From: Molanna angustata | Lineage: Eukaryota > Arthropoda > Insecta > Trichoptera > Molannidae | Assembly (NCBI GenBank): GCA_963576475.1 | Contig: OY754977.1 | Coordinates: 16,440,033-16,504,032 of the forward strand | Direction: 5' to 3' | DNA length: 64,000 nucleotides | Part shown: positions 1 to 11,895 of the stretch, piece by piece | Layout: each line of letters starts with the position of its first letter | Position numbering within the stretch: position 1 is the first letter of the stretch | The notes under the pieces: model-generated | Seen by the model: only the letters and a program-made list of their open reading frames with translations | Database searches by the model: none | What the model was told of the DNA's origin: nothing | Program-made: the position numbers and the translations under genes

Positions 1-440
1 TGTTACGACCATTTCAGGAAAGCCGTGATTATTTTGGTTTAGCTAAAATTTTACTGTAATTTAAAATAAAATTAAGATTTCGTCAGTACCATGAAATAAT
101 ATTCCAAAAACGAAATAATTCTCCGGGTTTGCGTTGTTAGATAAGGATAGTAGCAAGGCACATTTTTGCCCCGTGTGACCACGATAAATCTCGTTTATCA
201 TCACCGCCTCGCCTCGGCCCTGGTTTAATTTATTAAGAGATGAAACTTGAGGGCTGAAATAGTATTATGATTATTATTATTGTTAAAGTTAACCCGAAGG
301 TAAATAGTAGGGATGAGTTAACAAAAGACCGAAAGGATAGCCATCTTGGTCTTTTGCAGTTATGTACATGGGTATTTCAGTCATGTAGTTTTTTTGCAAG
401 GGGTCATGAAAATTGTATTTATATAATAATAATAAACTTT
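1..440. other. no recognisable feature
   Basis: AT-rich sequence. I see no coding signal, repeat or RNA gene. The short open frame near 267-449 is low-complexity and unlike any protein I know. Confidence 0.5.
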
Positions 441-530
441 AAAGCCTGAAAAAATTATTTCATCCGACTGGTTTCAAGGCATTTGAATGTTTCTTCCTCA
501 GGACGAGGATATTTATATATATAAATAAGT
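441..530 (-). mobile_element. Penelope-like fragment with hammerhead-like core
   Basis: On the minus strand the conserved elements of a hammerhead ribozyme occur in order: CTGAGGA (495-501), a short internal hairpin, then GAAACCAGTC (466-475), which joins the GAA core to a GTC cleavage triplet. The variable seventh core base is G, which hammerheads tolerate. Stem II is weak (only an inner CATT/AATG pairing) and stem I is poor. Hammerheads with very short stem III are known from the terminal repeats of Penelope-like retroelements, so I infer a decayed piece of such a repeat. Confidence 0.4.
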
Positions 531-666
531 TTTCACTAGTTATTATACACTGGACGTTTTTAAGAAATGAAGTAGTAACATTTATTTAGATGTAAAAACT
601 TATATAACATAAACTCGCTCAAAAATTAAAAACAGGAATTTCATAAGATTATCAATTACGCACAAC

Positions 667-702
667 ACGCATGCACATACACATATACACTTACACTTAC
701 AC

Positions 703-759
<57 letters not shown>

Positions 760-791
760 ATCACACATACATACACACCCTCACACACACA
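667..791. repeat. (CA)n microsatellite
   Basis: A pure CA run of about 55 bases (705-758) flanked by interrupted ACACTT and ACATAC steps. The open frame read across it on the minus strand is a repeat artefact. Confidence 0.95.
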
Positions 792-1035
792 TATGATTTT
801 GTATCTTGAATATATGACTGTATTTTGTAATAAATTATGATAGTATTGTAAGCTAATAATTGATGTATGGAGATGATAATTGTTATATTAGATATTTTTA
901 TACATATATACTATTCATTGTACATTGTTAGCTTCAATTTGAAAAAATAAAAAATAAAATAACAAAATAATACTTCTAGTTTGAGTAAAATATGTAAAAA
1001 TATTTTTATTTCAAACAATTAATTATAGTAAGACC

Positions 1036-1254
1036 ATGTCAATATATTATATTACAATTATGAAAAACTATGGAGAACATTATAAGTTTTTAATTATATA
1101 TTTTCCACTTCACAAGTGCAGGCTCCGAGAACAACAGGACACAGTCCTAACTAAAGCAGAAGAAGAAGAATTATATATTCAGCACCTAGCCAACGAAAGG
1201 CGAAAATACTTGTGGTTTCTTTTCCTGACATACATACCTACATGTTTAATATAA
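1036..1254 (+). pseudogene. possible transposase N-terminal fragment
   Basis: A 72-codon frame. Its middle part (LREQQDTVLTKAEEEEL) resembles the helix-turn-helix lead-in of pogo-like transposases, where a similar VLT-EEE-L stretch is common. The rest of the frame matches nothing I know, and its end overlaps a fragment of another mobile element on the opposite strand. I would treat it as a broken transposon remnant at best; it could equally be chance. Confidence 0.2.
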
Positions 1255-1382
1255 AAATCAAAATACCTAAAAATATTTATTAATTTGTGTTTAAGTGTTT
1301 ATTGTTTGGTACGTAGGTATTCTTTAATCATACATTCTTTCGCTATCGACAGTTGGATCTCATGTGTTACATGCAACTAGTT
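1225..1382 (-). mobile_element. Helentron-like element (family H1), 5' end fragment
   Basis: Reverse-complement copy of the left end of the family at 15985, 24792 and 48583. It has the CTAGTTGCATGTAACACATG lead and the CCAACTGTCGATAGC subterminal repeat, followed by the diverged GGTATGTATGTCA region. The rest of the element is missing. Confidence 0.7.
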
Positions 1383-2120
1383 AAAAAGATAAACGATTGT
1401 CTTGAAATGTAATAGTTTACACTCTTTTATATAAACTCACTTCTCTGCACTTGAATTTTGCTATCGATTTTTAACTAACTTCCCGATTACTCAATGGTCT
1501 GAAAATTACAGAATTTATCTTAAGCCGATAATAATGCATGTTTCGTTTGATAAAAATTTAAATTAATCTTAAACTTAATTTGTGACTACTATACATGTTG
1601 CATCATATCAGGCGTTATTTTTATAGTTTTTTTATCGGTTTCAGTTTTATTTAGTTTCACTTCAACTTAAAGAAAACTTTGGGTTTCCTCAATTATTTTT
1701 AATTGTTACTTAGTTTTCTACGTAGAAATAACAATGAAAGTTAAGTGACGAAAATGAAAATATTATATAAAACAAATGGAACTGATTTTGGCGCTTCACT
1801 AGCAACGTTCAACTTTACACCTAACCTAACAATTTGTTCGGCTCAACACTGATGTTTAATTTAATCATTATAGCTTAAAGTATGCTAGACTAATAACATC
1901 GTTGTAGCATATAGCTATCGTCACCTGGATTTATTTATCAACACCAACTATGTTTTTCACATACACACAGTTTATAGGGGTTATACGGATAATAGGCCAG
2001 GACAAAGTAGATTTAGTTAAACACCGCGTGGACATAAAAGCTTTTGTGAAATTCTGTTTACTCCAAAAGCGAAAAGGTATATTTTTATGAAAATCAAACA
2101 CAATAAATTGAGCATTATAT
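1383..2120. other. no recognisable feature
   Basis: AT-rich sequence without convincing coding, repeat or RNA signals. Confidence 0.5.
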
Positions 2121-2312
2121 TAATAAACACTTCTTTTCATCCTGCGCAAGTGGCGATTGGATTTCTTCCGACTCAACCAATATTTTCAATCTGGAGAAGC
2201 AATATTCGCGCGAGAAATGAATTTAAATAAATTTCTCATGTACCGAGTATCGAACTCAGGATTCCCGGACAGAAACCTATTGTGCCACGACGGTCGACAA
2301 GCATATTTTTAC
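2121..2312 (-). mobile_element. tRNA-derived SINE, family D
   Basis: On the minus strand a tRNA-like head carries an A box near TGGCACAATAGG and a B box GAGTTCGATACTC. It is followed by AGAAATTTATTTAAATTCAT, which is shared with the copy at 36187. The 3' tail (CACTTGCGCAG, then GAAGTGTTTATTA) recurs at 44740-44815. The tail ends in an ATTAATA-type run. A separate ORF across it has no coding character. Confidence 0.65.
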
Positions 2313-2555
2313 ATTTTTGTATGTTTTTTTATCCCCATAATTAATTATGATATTTGTTCCTTTTCCACTTTCCGTGTCAGGAACACCGGGCACCCGAATA
2401 CTAGCATTTGCACTCACTTTGTCTTGGTGCATGCATGTCGCTCCTGGGACATGACATTATTATTTGTATTCATGGTAAAATAGAGTGATGATTTATTTTA
2501 GTGGTTGAGAAATTTGTTACTGAATTTGTAATTCTTTAGAAAAAAGTAGTCAACA

Positions 2556-2736
2556 AGTGGCAGAGCGGTTAGCGCGCTGGACTAGTAATCCAGTGGTCGC
2601 GAGTTCGAATCCTACCTCGACCGATTTCATTCACCTATAGCACAAGCATTTATTTGCTTATTTTAGGGAACGTAGGAAGATGTATATGTACTTGTTTTAA
2701 AAGTACATATTCATTTTTTTATTAAAAAAAAAAAAA
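2556..2736 (+). mobile_element. tRNA-derived SINE, family A
   Basis: The tRNA-like head runs from GTGGCAGAGCGGTTAGCGCG to a B box GAGTTCGAATCC. It is followed by a body shared with three other copies here (CACAAGCATT, then GATGTATATGTAC) and a poly-A tail of about 13. It is the cleanest copy of the family. The cloverleaf is not a functional tRNA gene because the body and poly-A continue past the acceptor position. A short flanking AAAAAAGTA match could be a TSD but is not decisive. Confidence 0.8.
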
Positions 2737-2770
2737 GTATGCATCATAAAAGTCAACATTTCATTTATAA

Positions 2771-5700
2771 AACGAGTGGGTTGTGGCCAACACTAAACTC
2801 TCCACACCACAAATATTGACAATGAAATATTTTATTCATTCTAAATTTTACTACCAGGAATATAAATTTTCTAACGATAGTATATTTTCATGTTAAGATA
2901 GACAAACTATTAATGCCGTATAGTGAAGAATGCTTATGTTGTATGAAATATTTTAAAAAAAGCAGATAAATTTTGATTTAAAGAACGCGAGAGCATTTTC
3001 CAAATTTTGACAGGTGATATCATATGAAGATTTTTTTTGTTGTTTATGGAAAGCTAATCAGTTCTATGTTCAAGCTTTTTACATTATAACATGAAATCAA
3101 ATTACTGAACTTTTCCATACATAGAAATTTATCTAATTACATTTTTATTCATACTAAACGTTACTATCAGGAATATAAATTTTCTTCCGATAGTATATTT
3201 TTATGTTAAGATAAACAAACTATTAATGCAGTATAGTGAAGAATGCTTATGTTGTATGAAATATTTAAAAAAAAGCAGATAAATTTTGTTCTAAAGAACA
3301 CGAGAGCATTTTCCAAATTTTGACAGGTGATATCATATGAAGATTTTTTTTGTTATTTATGGAAAGCTAATCAGTTCTATGTTCAAGCTCTTTACATTAT
3401 AACATGAAATCAAATTACTGAACGTTTCCATACATAGAAATTTATCTAATTACATTTTTATTCATACTAAATGTTACTATCAGGAATATAAATTTTCTTC
3501 CGATAGTAAATTTTTATGTTAAGATAGACAAACTATTAATGCAGTATAGTGAAGAATGCTTATGTTGTATGAAATATTTAAAAAAAAGCAGATAAATTTT
3601 GTTCTAAAGAACGCGAGAGCATTTTCCAAATTTTGACAGGTGATATCATATGAAGATTTTTTTTGTTATTTATGGAAAGCTAATCAGTTCTATGTTCAAG
3701 CTCTTTACATTATAACATGAAATCAAATGACTGAACGTTTCCATACATAGAAATTTATCTAATTACATTTTTATTCATACTAAATGTTACTATCAGGAAT
3801 ATAAATTTTCTTCCGATAGTATATTTTTATGTTAAGATAAACAAACTATTAATGCAGTATAGTGAAGAATGCTTATGTTGTATGAAATATTTAAAAAAAA
3901 GCAGATAAATTTTGTTCTAAAGAACGCGAGAGCATTTTCCAAATTTTGACAGGTGATATCATATGAAGATTTTTTTTGTTATTTATGGAAAGCTAATCAG
4001 TTCTATGTTCAAGCTCTTTACATTATAACATGAAATCAAATTACTGAACGTTTCCATACATAGAAATTTATCTAATTACATTTTTATTCATACTAAATGT
4101 TACTATCAGGAATATAAATTTTCTTCCGATAGTATATTTTTATGTTAAGATAGACAAACTATTAATGCAGTTTAGTGAAGAATGCTTATGTTGTATGAAA
4201 TATTTAAAAAAAAGCAGATAAATTTTGTTCTAAAGAACGCGAGAGCATTTTCCAAATTTTGACAGGTGATATCATATGAAGATTTTTTTTGTTATTTATG
4301 GAAAGCTAATCAGTTCTATGTTCAAGCTCTTTACATTATAACATGAAATCAAATTACTGAACGTTTCCATACATAGAAATTTATCTAATTACATTTTTAT
4401 TCATACTAAATGTTACTATCAGGAATATAAATTTTCTTCCGATAGTATATTTTTATGTTAAGATAGACAAACTATTAATGCAGTATAGTGAAGAATGCTT
4501 ATGTTGTATGAAATATTTTTAAAAAAGCAGATAAATTTTGATTTAAAGAACGCGAGAGCATTTTCTAAATTTTGACACGTGATATCACATGAAGATTTTT
4601 TTGTTATTTATGGAAAGCTAATCAGTTCTATGTTCAAGCTCTTTACATTATAACATGAAATCAAATTACTGAACGTTTCCATACATAGAAATTTATCTAA
4701 TTACATTTTTATTCATACTAAATGTTACTATCAGGAATATAAATTTTCTTCCGATAGTATATTTTTATGTTAAGATAAACAAACTATTAATGCAGTATAG
4801 TGAAGAATGCTTATGTTGTATGAAATATTTAAAAAAAAGCAGATAAATTTTGTTCTAAAGAACGCGAGAGCATTTTCCAAATTTTGACAGGTGATATCAT
4901 ATGAAGATTTTTTTTGTTATTTATGGAAAGCTAATCAGTTCTATGTTCAAGCTCTTTACATTATAACATGAAATCAAATTACTGAACGTTTCCATACATA
5001 GAAATTTATCTAATTACATTTTTATTCATACTAAATGTTACTATCAGGAATATAAATTTTCTTCCGTTAGTATATTTTTATGTTAAGATAGACAAACTAT
5101 TAATGCAGTATAGGGAAGAATGCTTATGTTGTATGAAATATTTTAAAAAAAGCAGATAAATTTTGTTCTAAAGAACGCGAGAGCATTTTCCAAATTTTGA
5201 CAGGTGATATCATATGAAGATTTTTTTTGTTATTTATGGAAAGCTAATCAGTTCTATGTTCAAGCTCTTTACATTATAACATGAAATCAAATTACTGAAC
5301 GTTTCCATACATAGAAATTTATCTAATTACATTTTTATTCATACTAAATGTTACTATCAGGAATATAAATTTTTTTCCGATAGTATATTTTTATGTTAAG
5401 ATAGACAAACTATTAATGCAGTATAGTGAAGAATGCTTATGTTGTATGAAATATTTTTAAAAAAGCAGATAAATTTTGATTTAAAGAACGCGAGAGCATT
5501 TTCAAAATTTTGACACGTGATATCATATGAAGATTTTTTTGTTATTTATGGAAAGCTAATCAGTTCTATATTCAAGCTCTTTACATTATAACATGAAATC
5601 AAATTACTGAACGTTTCCATACATAGAAATTTATCTAATTACATTTTTATTCATACTAAATGTTACTATCAGGAATATAAATTTTCTTCCGATAGTATAT

Positions 5701-8700
5701 TTTTATGTTAAGATAGACAAACTATTAATGCAGTATAGTGAAGAATGCTTATGTTGTATGAAATATTTTTAAAAAAGCAGATAAATTTTGATTTAAAGAA
5801 CGCGAGAGCATTTTCAAAATTTTGACACGTGATATCATATGAAGATTTTTTGTTATTTATGGAAAGCTAATCAGTTCTATGTTCAAGCTCTTTACATTAT
5901 AACATGAAATCAAATTACTGAACGTTTCCATACATAGAAATTTATCTAATTACATTTTTATTCATACTAAATGTTACTATCAGGAATATAAATTTTCTTC
6001 CGATAGTATATTTTTATGTTAAGATAGACAAACTATTAATGCAGTATAGGGAAGAATGCTTATGTTGTATGAAATATTTTAAAAAAAGCAGATAAATTTT
6101 ATTCTAAAGAACGCGAGAGCATTTTCCAAATTTTGACAGGTGATATCATATGAAGATTTTTTTTGTTATTTATGGAAAGCTAATCAGTTCTATGTTCAAG
6201 CTCTTTACATTATAACATGAAATCAAATTACTGAACTTTTCCATACATAGAAATTTATCTTATTACATTTTTATTCATACTAAATGTTACTATCAGGAAT
6301 ATAAATTTTCTTCCGATAGTATATTTTTATGTTAAGATAAACAAACTATTAATGCAGTATAGTGAAGAATGCTTATGTTGTATGAAATATTTTAAAAAAA
6401 GCAGATAAATTTTGTTTTAAAGAACACGAAGGCATTTTCAAAATTTTGACACGTGATATTATATGAAGATTTTTTTTTTATTTATGGAAAGCTAATCAGT
6501 TCTATGTTCAAGTTCTTTACATTATAACATGAAATCAAATTACTGAACGTTTCCATACATAGAAATTTATCTAATTACATTTTTATTCATACTAAATGTT
6601 ACTATCAGGAATATAAATTTTCTTCCGATAGTATATTTTTATGTTAAGATAAACAAACTATTAATGCAGTATAGTGAAGAATGCTTATGTTGTATGAAAT
6701 ATTTTAAAAAAAGCAGATAAATTTTGTTCTAAAGAACGCGAGAGCATTTTCCAAATTTTGACAGGTGATATCATATGAAGATTTTTTTTGTTATTTATGG
6801 AAAGCTAATCAGTTCTATGTTCAAGCTCTTTACATTATAACATGAAATCAAATTACTGAACTTTTCCATACATAGAAATTTATCTAATTACATTTTTATT
6901 CATACTAAATGTTACTATCAGGAATGTAAATTTTCTTCCGATAGTATATTTTTATGTTAAGATAAACAAACTATTAATGCAGTATAGTGAAGAATGCTTA
7001 TGTTGTATGAAATATTTAAAAAAAAGCAGATAAATTTTGTTCTAAAGAACGCGAGAGCATTTTCCAAATTTTGACAGGTGATATCATATGAAGATTTTTT
7101 TTTTTATTTATGGAAAGCTAATCAGTTCTATGTTCAAGCTCTTTACATTATAACATGATATCAAATTACTGAACGTTTCCATACATAGAAATTTATCTAA
7201 TTACATTTTTATTCATACTAAATGTTACTATCAGGAATATAAATTTTCTTCCGATAGTATATTTTTATGTTAAGATAGACAAACTATTAATGCAGTATAG
7301 TGAAGAATGCTTATGTTGTATGAAATATTTTAAAAAAAGCAGATAAATTTTGTTCTAAAGAACGCGAGAGCATTTTCCAAATTTTGATAGGTGATATCAT
7401 ATGAAGATTTTTTTTGTTATTTATGGAAAACTAATCAGTTCTATGTTCAAGCTCTTTACATTATAACATGAAATCAAATTACTGAACATTTCCATACATA
7501 GAAATTTATCTAATTACATTTTTATTCATACTAAATGTTACTATCAGGAATATAAATTTTCTTCCGATAGTATATTTTTATGTTAAGATAAACAAACTAT
7601 TAATGCAGTATAGTGAAGAATGCTTATGTTGTATGAAATATTTTAAAAAAAGCAGATAAATTTTGTTTTAAAGAACGCGAGAGCATTTTCAAAATTTTGA
7701 CATGTGATATTATATGAAGAATTTTTTTGTTATTTATGGAAAGCTAATCAGTTCTATGTTCAAGCTCTTTACATAATAACATGAAATCAAATTACTGAAC
7801 GTTTCCATACATAGAAATTTATCTAATTACATTTTTATTCATACTAAATGTTACTATCAGGAATATGAAATTTCTTCCGATAGTATATTTTTATGTTAAG
7901 ATAGACAAACTATTAATGCAGTATAGGGAAGAATGCTTATGTTGTATGAAATATTTTAAAAAAAGCAGATAAATTTTGTTCTAAAGAACGCGAGAGCATT
8001 TTCCAAATTTTGACAGGTGATATCATATGAAGATTTTTTTTGTTGTTTATGGAAAGCTAATCAGTTCTATGTTCAAGCTTTTTACATTATAACATGAAAT
8101 CAAATTACTGAACTTTTCCATACATAGAAATTTATCTAATTACATTTTTATTCATACTAAATGTTACTATCAGGAATATAAATTTTCTTCCGATAGTATA
8201 TTTTTATGTTAAGATAAACAAACTATTAATGCAGTATAGTGAAGAATGCTTATGTTGTATGAAATATTTTAAAAAAAGCAGATAAATTTTGTTTTAAAGA
8301 ACGCGAAGGCATTTTCAAAATTTTGACACGTGATATTATATGAAGATTTTTTTTTGATTTATGGAAAGCTTATCAGTTCTATGTTCAAGTTCTTTACATT
8401 ATAACATGAAATCAAATTACTGAACGTTTCCATAAATAGAAATTTATCTAATTACATTTTTATTCATACTAAATGTTACTAACAGGAATATAAATTTTCT
8501 TCCGATAGTATATTTTTATGTTAAGATAGACAAACTATTAATGCAGTATAGTGAAGACTGCTTATGTTGTATGAAATATTTTAAAAAAAGCAGATAAATT
8601 TTGTTTCAAAGAGCGTTAGAGCATTTTGACAATGTTGACACGTGATATCATATGAAGAAATTTTATGATATCTATGAAAAGCTAATCAGTTCTAAGTTCA

Positions 8701-9427
8701 AGCTATTAATATTCTTATATCAATATGAAATCAATGAACTGAACATTGCCAAATATAAAAAAATTCTCTTGTTACATATAAGTTTCATACAAATATCCAT
8801 TAAATAAAATATAATTTTTGAAACCGTTGAATATTTTTCTTTTAACATTGACCAACTTTGAATACAATTTTATGAAGATTCTTGGTGTTGTATAAATAGT
8901 TGAAACCAAATTAAAATATCTCTAATTTCCAGGTCGTGAGAGCATTTTTTCAGTTTAAATAGATGAAATCATAAAGAAACATTGGGAAAAAATGAACCGT
9001 TGTCTATGGAAAACTAATCAGCTCTAAGTTTATGGACTTAACACATGTGATATCAATATGAAGTCAATCGGACTTATAGTTTGGGCTGCAGAGAGGACAC
9101 AAAAAAAAAACAACGTAAATGATGAATTCATAGAGAAGAAATCAAAAGTTGTCTATGGAAAACTAATCAGCTCTAGGTCTTTGCACTTTACACATATGAT
9201 GTCAATATGAAGTCGATCAGACTTGTAGTTTGGGCTGTAGAGAGGACACAAAAAAGATAAATGCTACGGCGTACGGCGTACGGCGTATACGCCATACACA
9301 CAAACACATCACGACGAAACTCATAGTGTGCATTCTCTACATGATACCCATTGAGAAATTGATGTAAAAAAAATACGCTTAAATTTTGCGAAATCATGAC
9401 TCTCCCCTATTCCATAGTGTGGAGAGT
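2771..9427 (+). mobile_element. large Helentron-like element (family H2) carrying a satellite array
   Basis: The left end (AACGAGTGGGTTGTGGCCAA, then ACTCTCCACACC at 2797-2808) and the right end (GTGTGGAGAGT at 9417-9427) form inverted subterminal repeats around the whole array. Just inside the right end, ACTCTCC (9399-9405) can pair with GGAGAGT, giving a terminal hairpin. About 26 bases precede the left inverted repeat, the same asymmetric layout as family H1. Left-end, body and right-end pieces recur at 34138, 54550, 55138 and 58667, which shows the flanks are mobile. Between array and right end, two diverged modules share TATGGAAAACTAATCAGCTC with the 313-bp unit. No Rep/helicase ORF is present, so it would be non-autonomous. 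Helentron assignment is inference from architecture. Confidence 0.6.
2848..8760 (+). repeat. 313-bp tandem satellite, about 19 units
   Basis: Counting from the TTACTATCAG landmark, units start at 2848, 3161, 3474, 3787, 4100, 4413, 4725, 5038, 5351, 5663, 5974, 6287, 6599, 6912, 7225, 7538, 7851, 8164 and 8476. Spacing is 313 bp with occasional 311-312. Units are highly alike. The last decays into unique sequence near 8640-8760. Sequence subtypes are interspersed: GATTTAAAG in the units at 4413, 5351 and 5663; GTTTTAAAG with GATATTATATG in those at 6287, 7538 and 8164. The units at 2848 and 7851 share private variants. There is no ORF, and the unit is AT-rich with homopolymer T and A tracts. 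Confidence 0.97.
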
Positions 9428-9544
9428 AAAAAAATTAAAATAATAGAATACCTGGGTTAATTTTGAGCCTACATTTTCTCGTTTATTATACATATTTATA
9501 TTAACTATTAACAATGACTTCTTATTTGTCAGTCTTCCTTCGTC

Positions 9545-10073
9545 CAGGGTTGTGTTCAGATTCAACACTCGATGTCGGGCTTTGAATGTACCTGAAGTTG
9601 CAGATTATGGCGTTTTTCACACCAATTAATCTGAACGCTGCATCGGGCATTTTAAAAGTTAAATGTCATTTATCGTACATGTCTCTTTTAGGTAATATTT
9701 TCATCGAAAGACAACAATTGGGAAGTTGTGTAATTAATGATCTCTGACCTTCAATTGGAAATTGATGAATGATATTTTTAAAAATCAACCTCTTTGTGAA
9801 TGCATATTGTCATCATAAATAATGTCAACTGATTTCAACTCACATAATAGACACCATAGAAACAAATAAAAGTCATCATTCCACAGATAAAATAGAAGAC
9901 AATAGATACTGTAACAGTTAGAGCGTTTTTCACCCGTCAATTTTACCGAGCGTTCGGTGCGTACACTCGACGATCAATCTGAATGCCACAGAGTGTCTTT
10001 CGAGCGTCTGTTTCCGGTCATCGGCTTAGAGAGTCACTATGTGCACTCGGCGTTCATTGTGAACGTAGCCCAG
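9545..10073. mobile_element. non-autonomous TIR DNA element (family M1)
   Basis: Ends are imperfect inverted repeats: CAGGGTTGTGTTCAGATTCA on the left and, reverse-complemented, CTGGGCTACGTTCACAATGA on the right. Internal subterminal motifs such as ACTCGACG recur. A second copy (28312-29188) has the same length once a nested LINE is removed. The CAGGG start is hAT-like, but I find no 8-bp TSD, so the superfamily is open. It has no coding capacity. Confidence 0.65.
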
Positions 10074-10300
10074 TTATGGATATAGCCCCCTGAGACCTCC
10101 ACAGGTCCCAATCCTGGGCAGACCTCGTCTATTGTCTCCAGCCACTCATCTAATATCGTCAGATCACCCTGTTTGAGGCCTTCCAACACTTATTTTTAAC
10201 TTACTTAATATTAATATCTAAACCAAGAAATAGATTTATTTTCATTGATAAAAAAAAACAGAAGTTAAAACAGTAAGTGCGTGTAAAATGAAAAAATAAT
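10074..10300 (-). other. possible coding remnant, unidentified
   Basis: On the minus strand about 35 codons across 10080-10190 read without a stop (for example LTILDEWLETIDEVCPGLGP) with balanced base composition, unlike the surroundings. I do not recognise the protein. It is probably a piece of a transposon ORF. The rest of the interval is AT-rich. Confidence 0.2.
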
Positions 10301-10309
10301 TATTGTATT

Positions 10310-10640
10310 TTATTTCTTCTTCTGGTGCCCTGTCAGGAACCCACGACGTTGGTGATCACTCTGGCGAATCCCTCTATCCTGTGCTGCCTGGAATATCTGC
10401 TCCTCACTTCTGAAGCCTGTCCATTCCCTAATATTACATAGCCAGGACATGTATGTAGACTCCGTCCAGTCCCTCGGCGATCTTGCCCTCCAGTATTAAT
10501 TGGAGCAAGTGGTATATTTTACCCTCGTAACATGGCCCAAATATGTGATCTTGCGGACCTTTATTGTAGACAGGAGTTGCCTGGTTTTCTTGGCTCGACT
10601 TAAGACTTCTGAATTTGTAACCAGTTCAATCTGCGATGCA
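10310..10640 (-). pseudogene. LINE 3' end, family B (decayed RT C-terminus)
   Basis: Minus-strand translation in shifting frames gives the pattern typical of the C-terminal tail of insect endonuclease-reverse transcriptases: a stretch like YLGHVMRG, then LLQLILEGKI, then a W-rich linker and a final DxPE-like end. Stops and frameshifts interrupt it. The same family tail occurs at 15695 (+) and 59905 (-). Confidence 0.65.
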
Positions 10641-11260
10641 ACTACAAGCAACTGAATTTATTTGTGCCAATAAATTCAGTTGCTTTGAAAATTTCTCTTT
10701 TGGTTCTATCTCTCAAAATGTCTTTTTTAAAATATCATAAAGAAAATATAGAGAAAAATGGAACATAACTTATGTTTATTTGCTTTTTTGTTGTTGTTGT
10801 ACTGTTAACGATATTAATCTTTTCGTGTTTCCTGCCATTATTAAAAGTATATTATCGTTCGGCCTCCCAGAAAAGGAATAAAAATATATTAAACTTGTAA
10901 ATATTTCAAACTTTTTAGGTAGAAAATTAATTCAAGTGTAATGATACAGCGAAACCTGATATGCCGTACACGAAATTGAAAAACTTTGTATTATCAATTC
11001 TACATAGAGACGATTTCCTTTATTAACTCGTTTAATATACCTAATGAATTGCGCAATATTCATTACTTTTACAGGAAAAATATCAAATTTTACTTCGAAA
11101 ATAAACTTTCATAATTATATTATTATTATTCTAAAACTGGCTTAGAGTTTGCGGCCACCTGAAATGTTGACTCCCAACTTTGTTCAGATAATTTTGAGAG
11201 GTCTTTGGAGTATCCTTCTTTTATTCACGAGGTTTCTCCGGTATCTTATCTTTTGAAACT
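10641..11260. other. no recognisable feature
   Basis: AT-rich sequence. A short self-complementary stretch (CAACTGAATTTATT... AATAAATTCAGTTG near 10650-10683) forms a small hairpin. Confidence 0.5.
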
Positions 11261-11264
11261 CTGA

Positions 11265-11895
11265 TTAGTGCTGGTAATCATACCATTGAAACTGTGGGGT
11301 CGTTCCAGTACCTAGGTTCAATAATAACCAGTAACAATGATGTTAGTGTCGAGATTAAAAGACGAATAGCTGTGGCAAATAAATGCTATTTCGGTATTCA
11401 CCGACAAGTCCCGATTGTTGACACGAAATACTATGTTATTATTGTATAAACATTGCTGCGACCAGTACTTGTATATGGTGCTGAATGCTGGGTTCTTAAT
11501 AGGAAGGATGAAAAAGCGCTGTTGGTTTTTGAACGGAAGGTTTTGAGAAAAATCTTTGGGCCTCTTTGTGAGAGTTTAATATGGAGGATAAGGTACAATC
11601 ATGAGCTGGAGAACCTTTACAGTAAAATATATTAAAATACATCGGCTTCAATGGTAAGGGCACGTTCAGCGAATGGAGGAAGGCCGAATCCCAAAGAAGA
11701 TTCTTGACACACGACCGGAGTGGAGACGTGGTGTGGGGAGACCCAAGCTGCGGTGGATGGACGGCATACAGGAGGATCTAAAGAGGATTGACGTGGCAAA
11801 CTGGAGAGTGCAGGCGATGGACCGGTCTAAATGGCGAAAAATTCTGAAGGAGGCCAAGGCTCACAGTGGGCTGTAGCGCCAATGATGATGATGAT
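11265..11895 (+). pseudogene. RTE-like LINE 3' end, family A
   Basis: In three frames the region encodes the RT C-terminal part. First comes FQYLGSIITSNND with RRIAVANKCYFGI (around 11300-11400), then LLRPVLVYGAECWVLNRKDE and FERKVLRKIFGP (11453 on). It ends with IPKKILDTRPEW, GRPKLRWMDGIQEDLKRIDV and WRKILKEAKAHSGL (11673-11876). This order is characteristic of insect RTE-type elements. The stop is followed by a GATGAT microsatellite, a usual RTE terminus. At least two frameshifts inactivate it. The 5' part, with the endonuclease and catalytic RT motifs, is missing. Confidence 0.85.

Noticed and set aside
669..790. Z-DNA or promoter role for the CA run
   Set aside because: Possible for any CA repeat, but nothing nearby supports it.
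2556..2630. Functional tRNA genes at 2556, 18081, 29890, 36190
   Set aside because: Each tRNA-like part continues into a shared or A-rich SINE body, has mismatched stems or variant boxes, and recurs as a dispersed family.
2848..8760. CRISPR-like array
   Set aside because: The 313-bp units are contiguous with no unique spacers, and the context is eukaryotic. It is a satellite.
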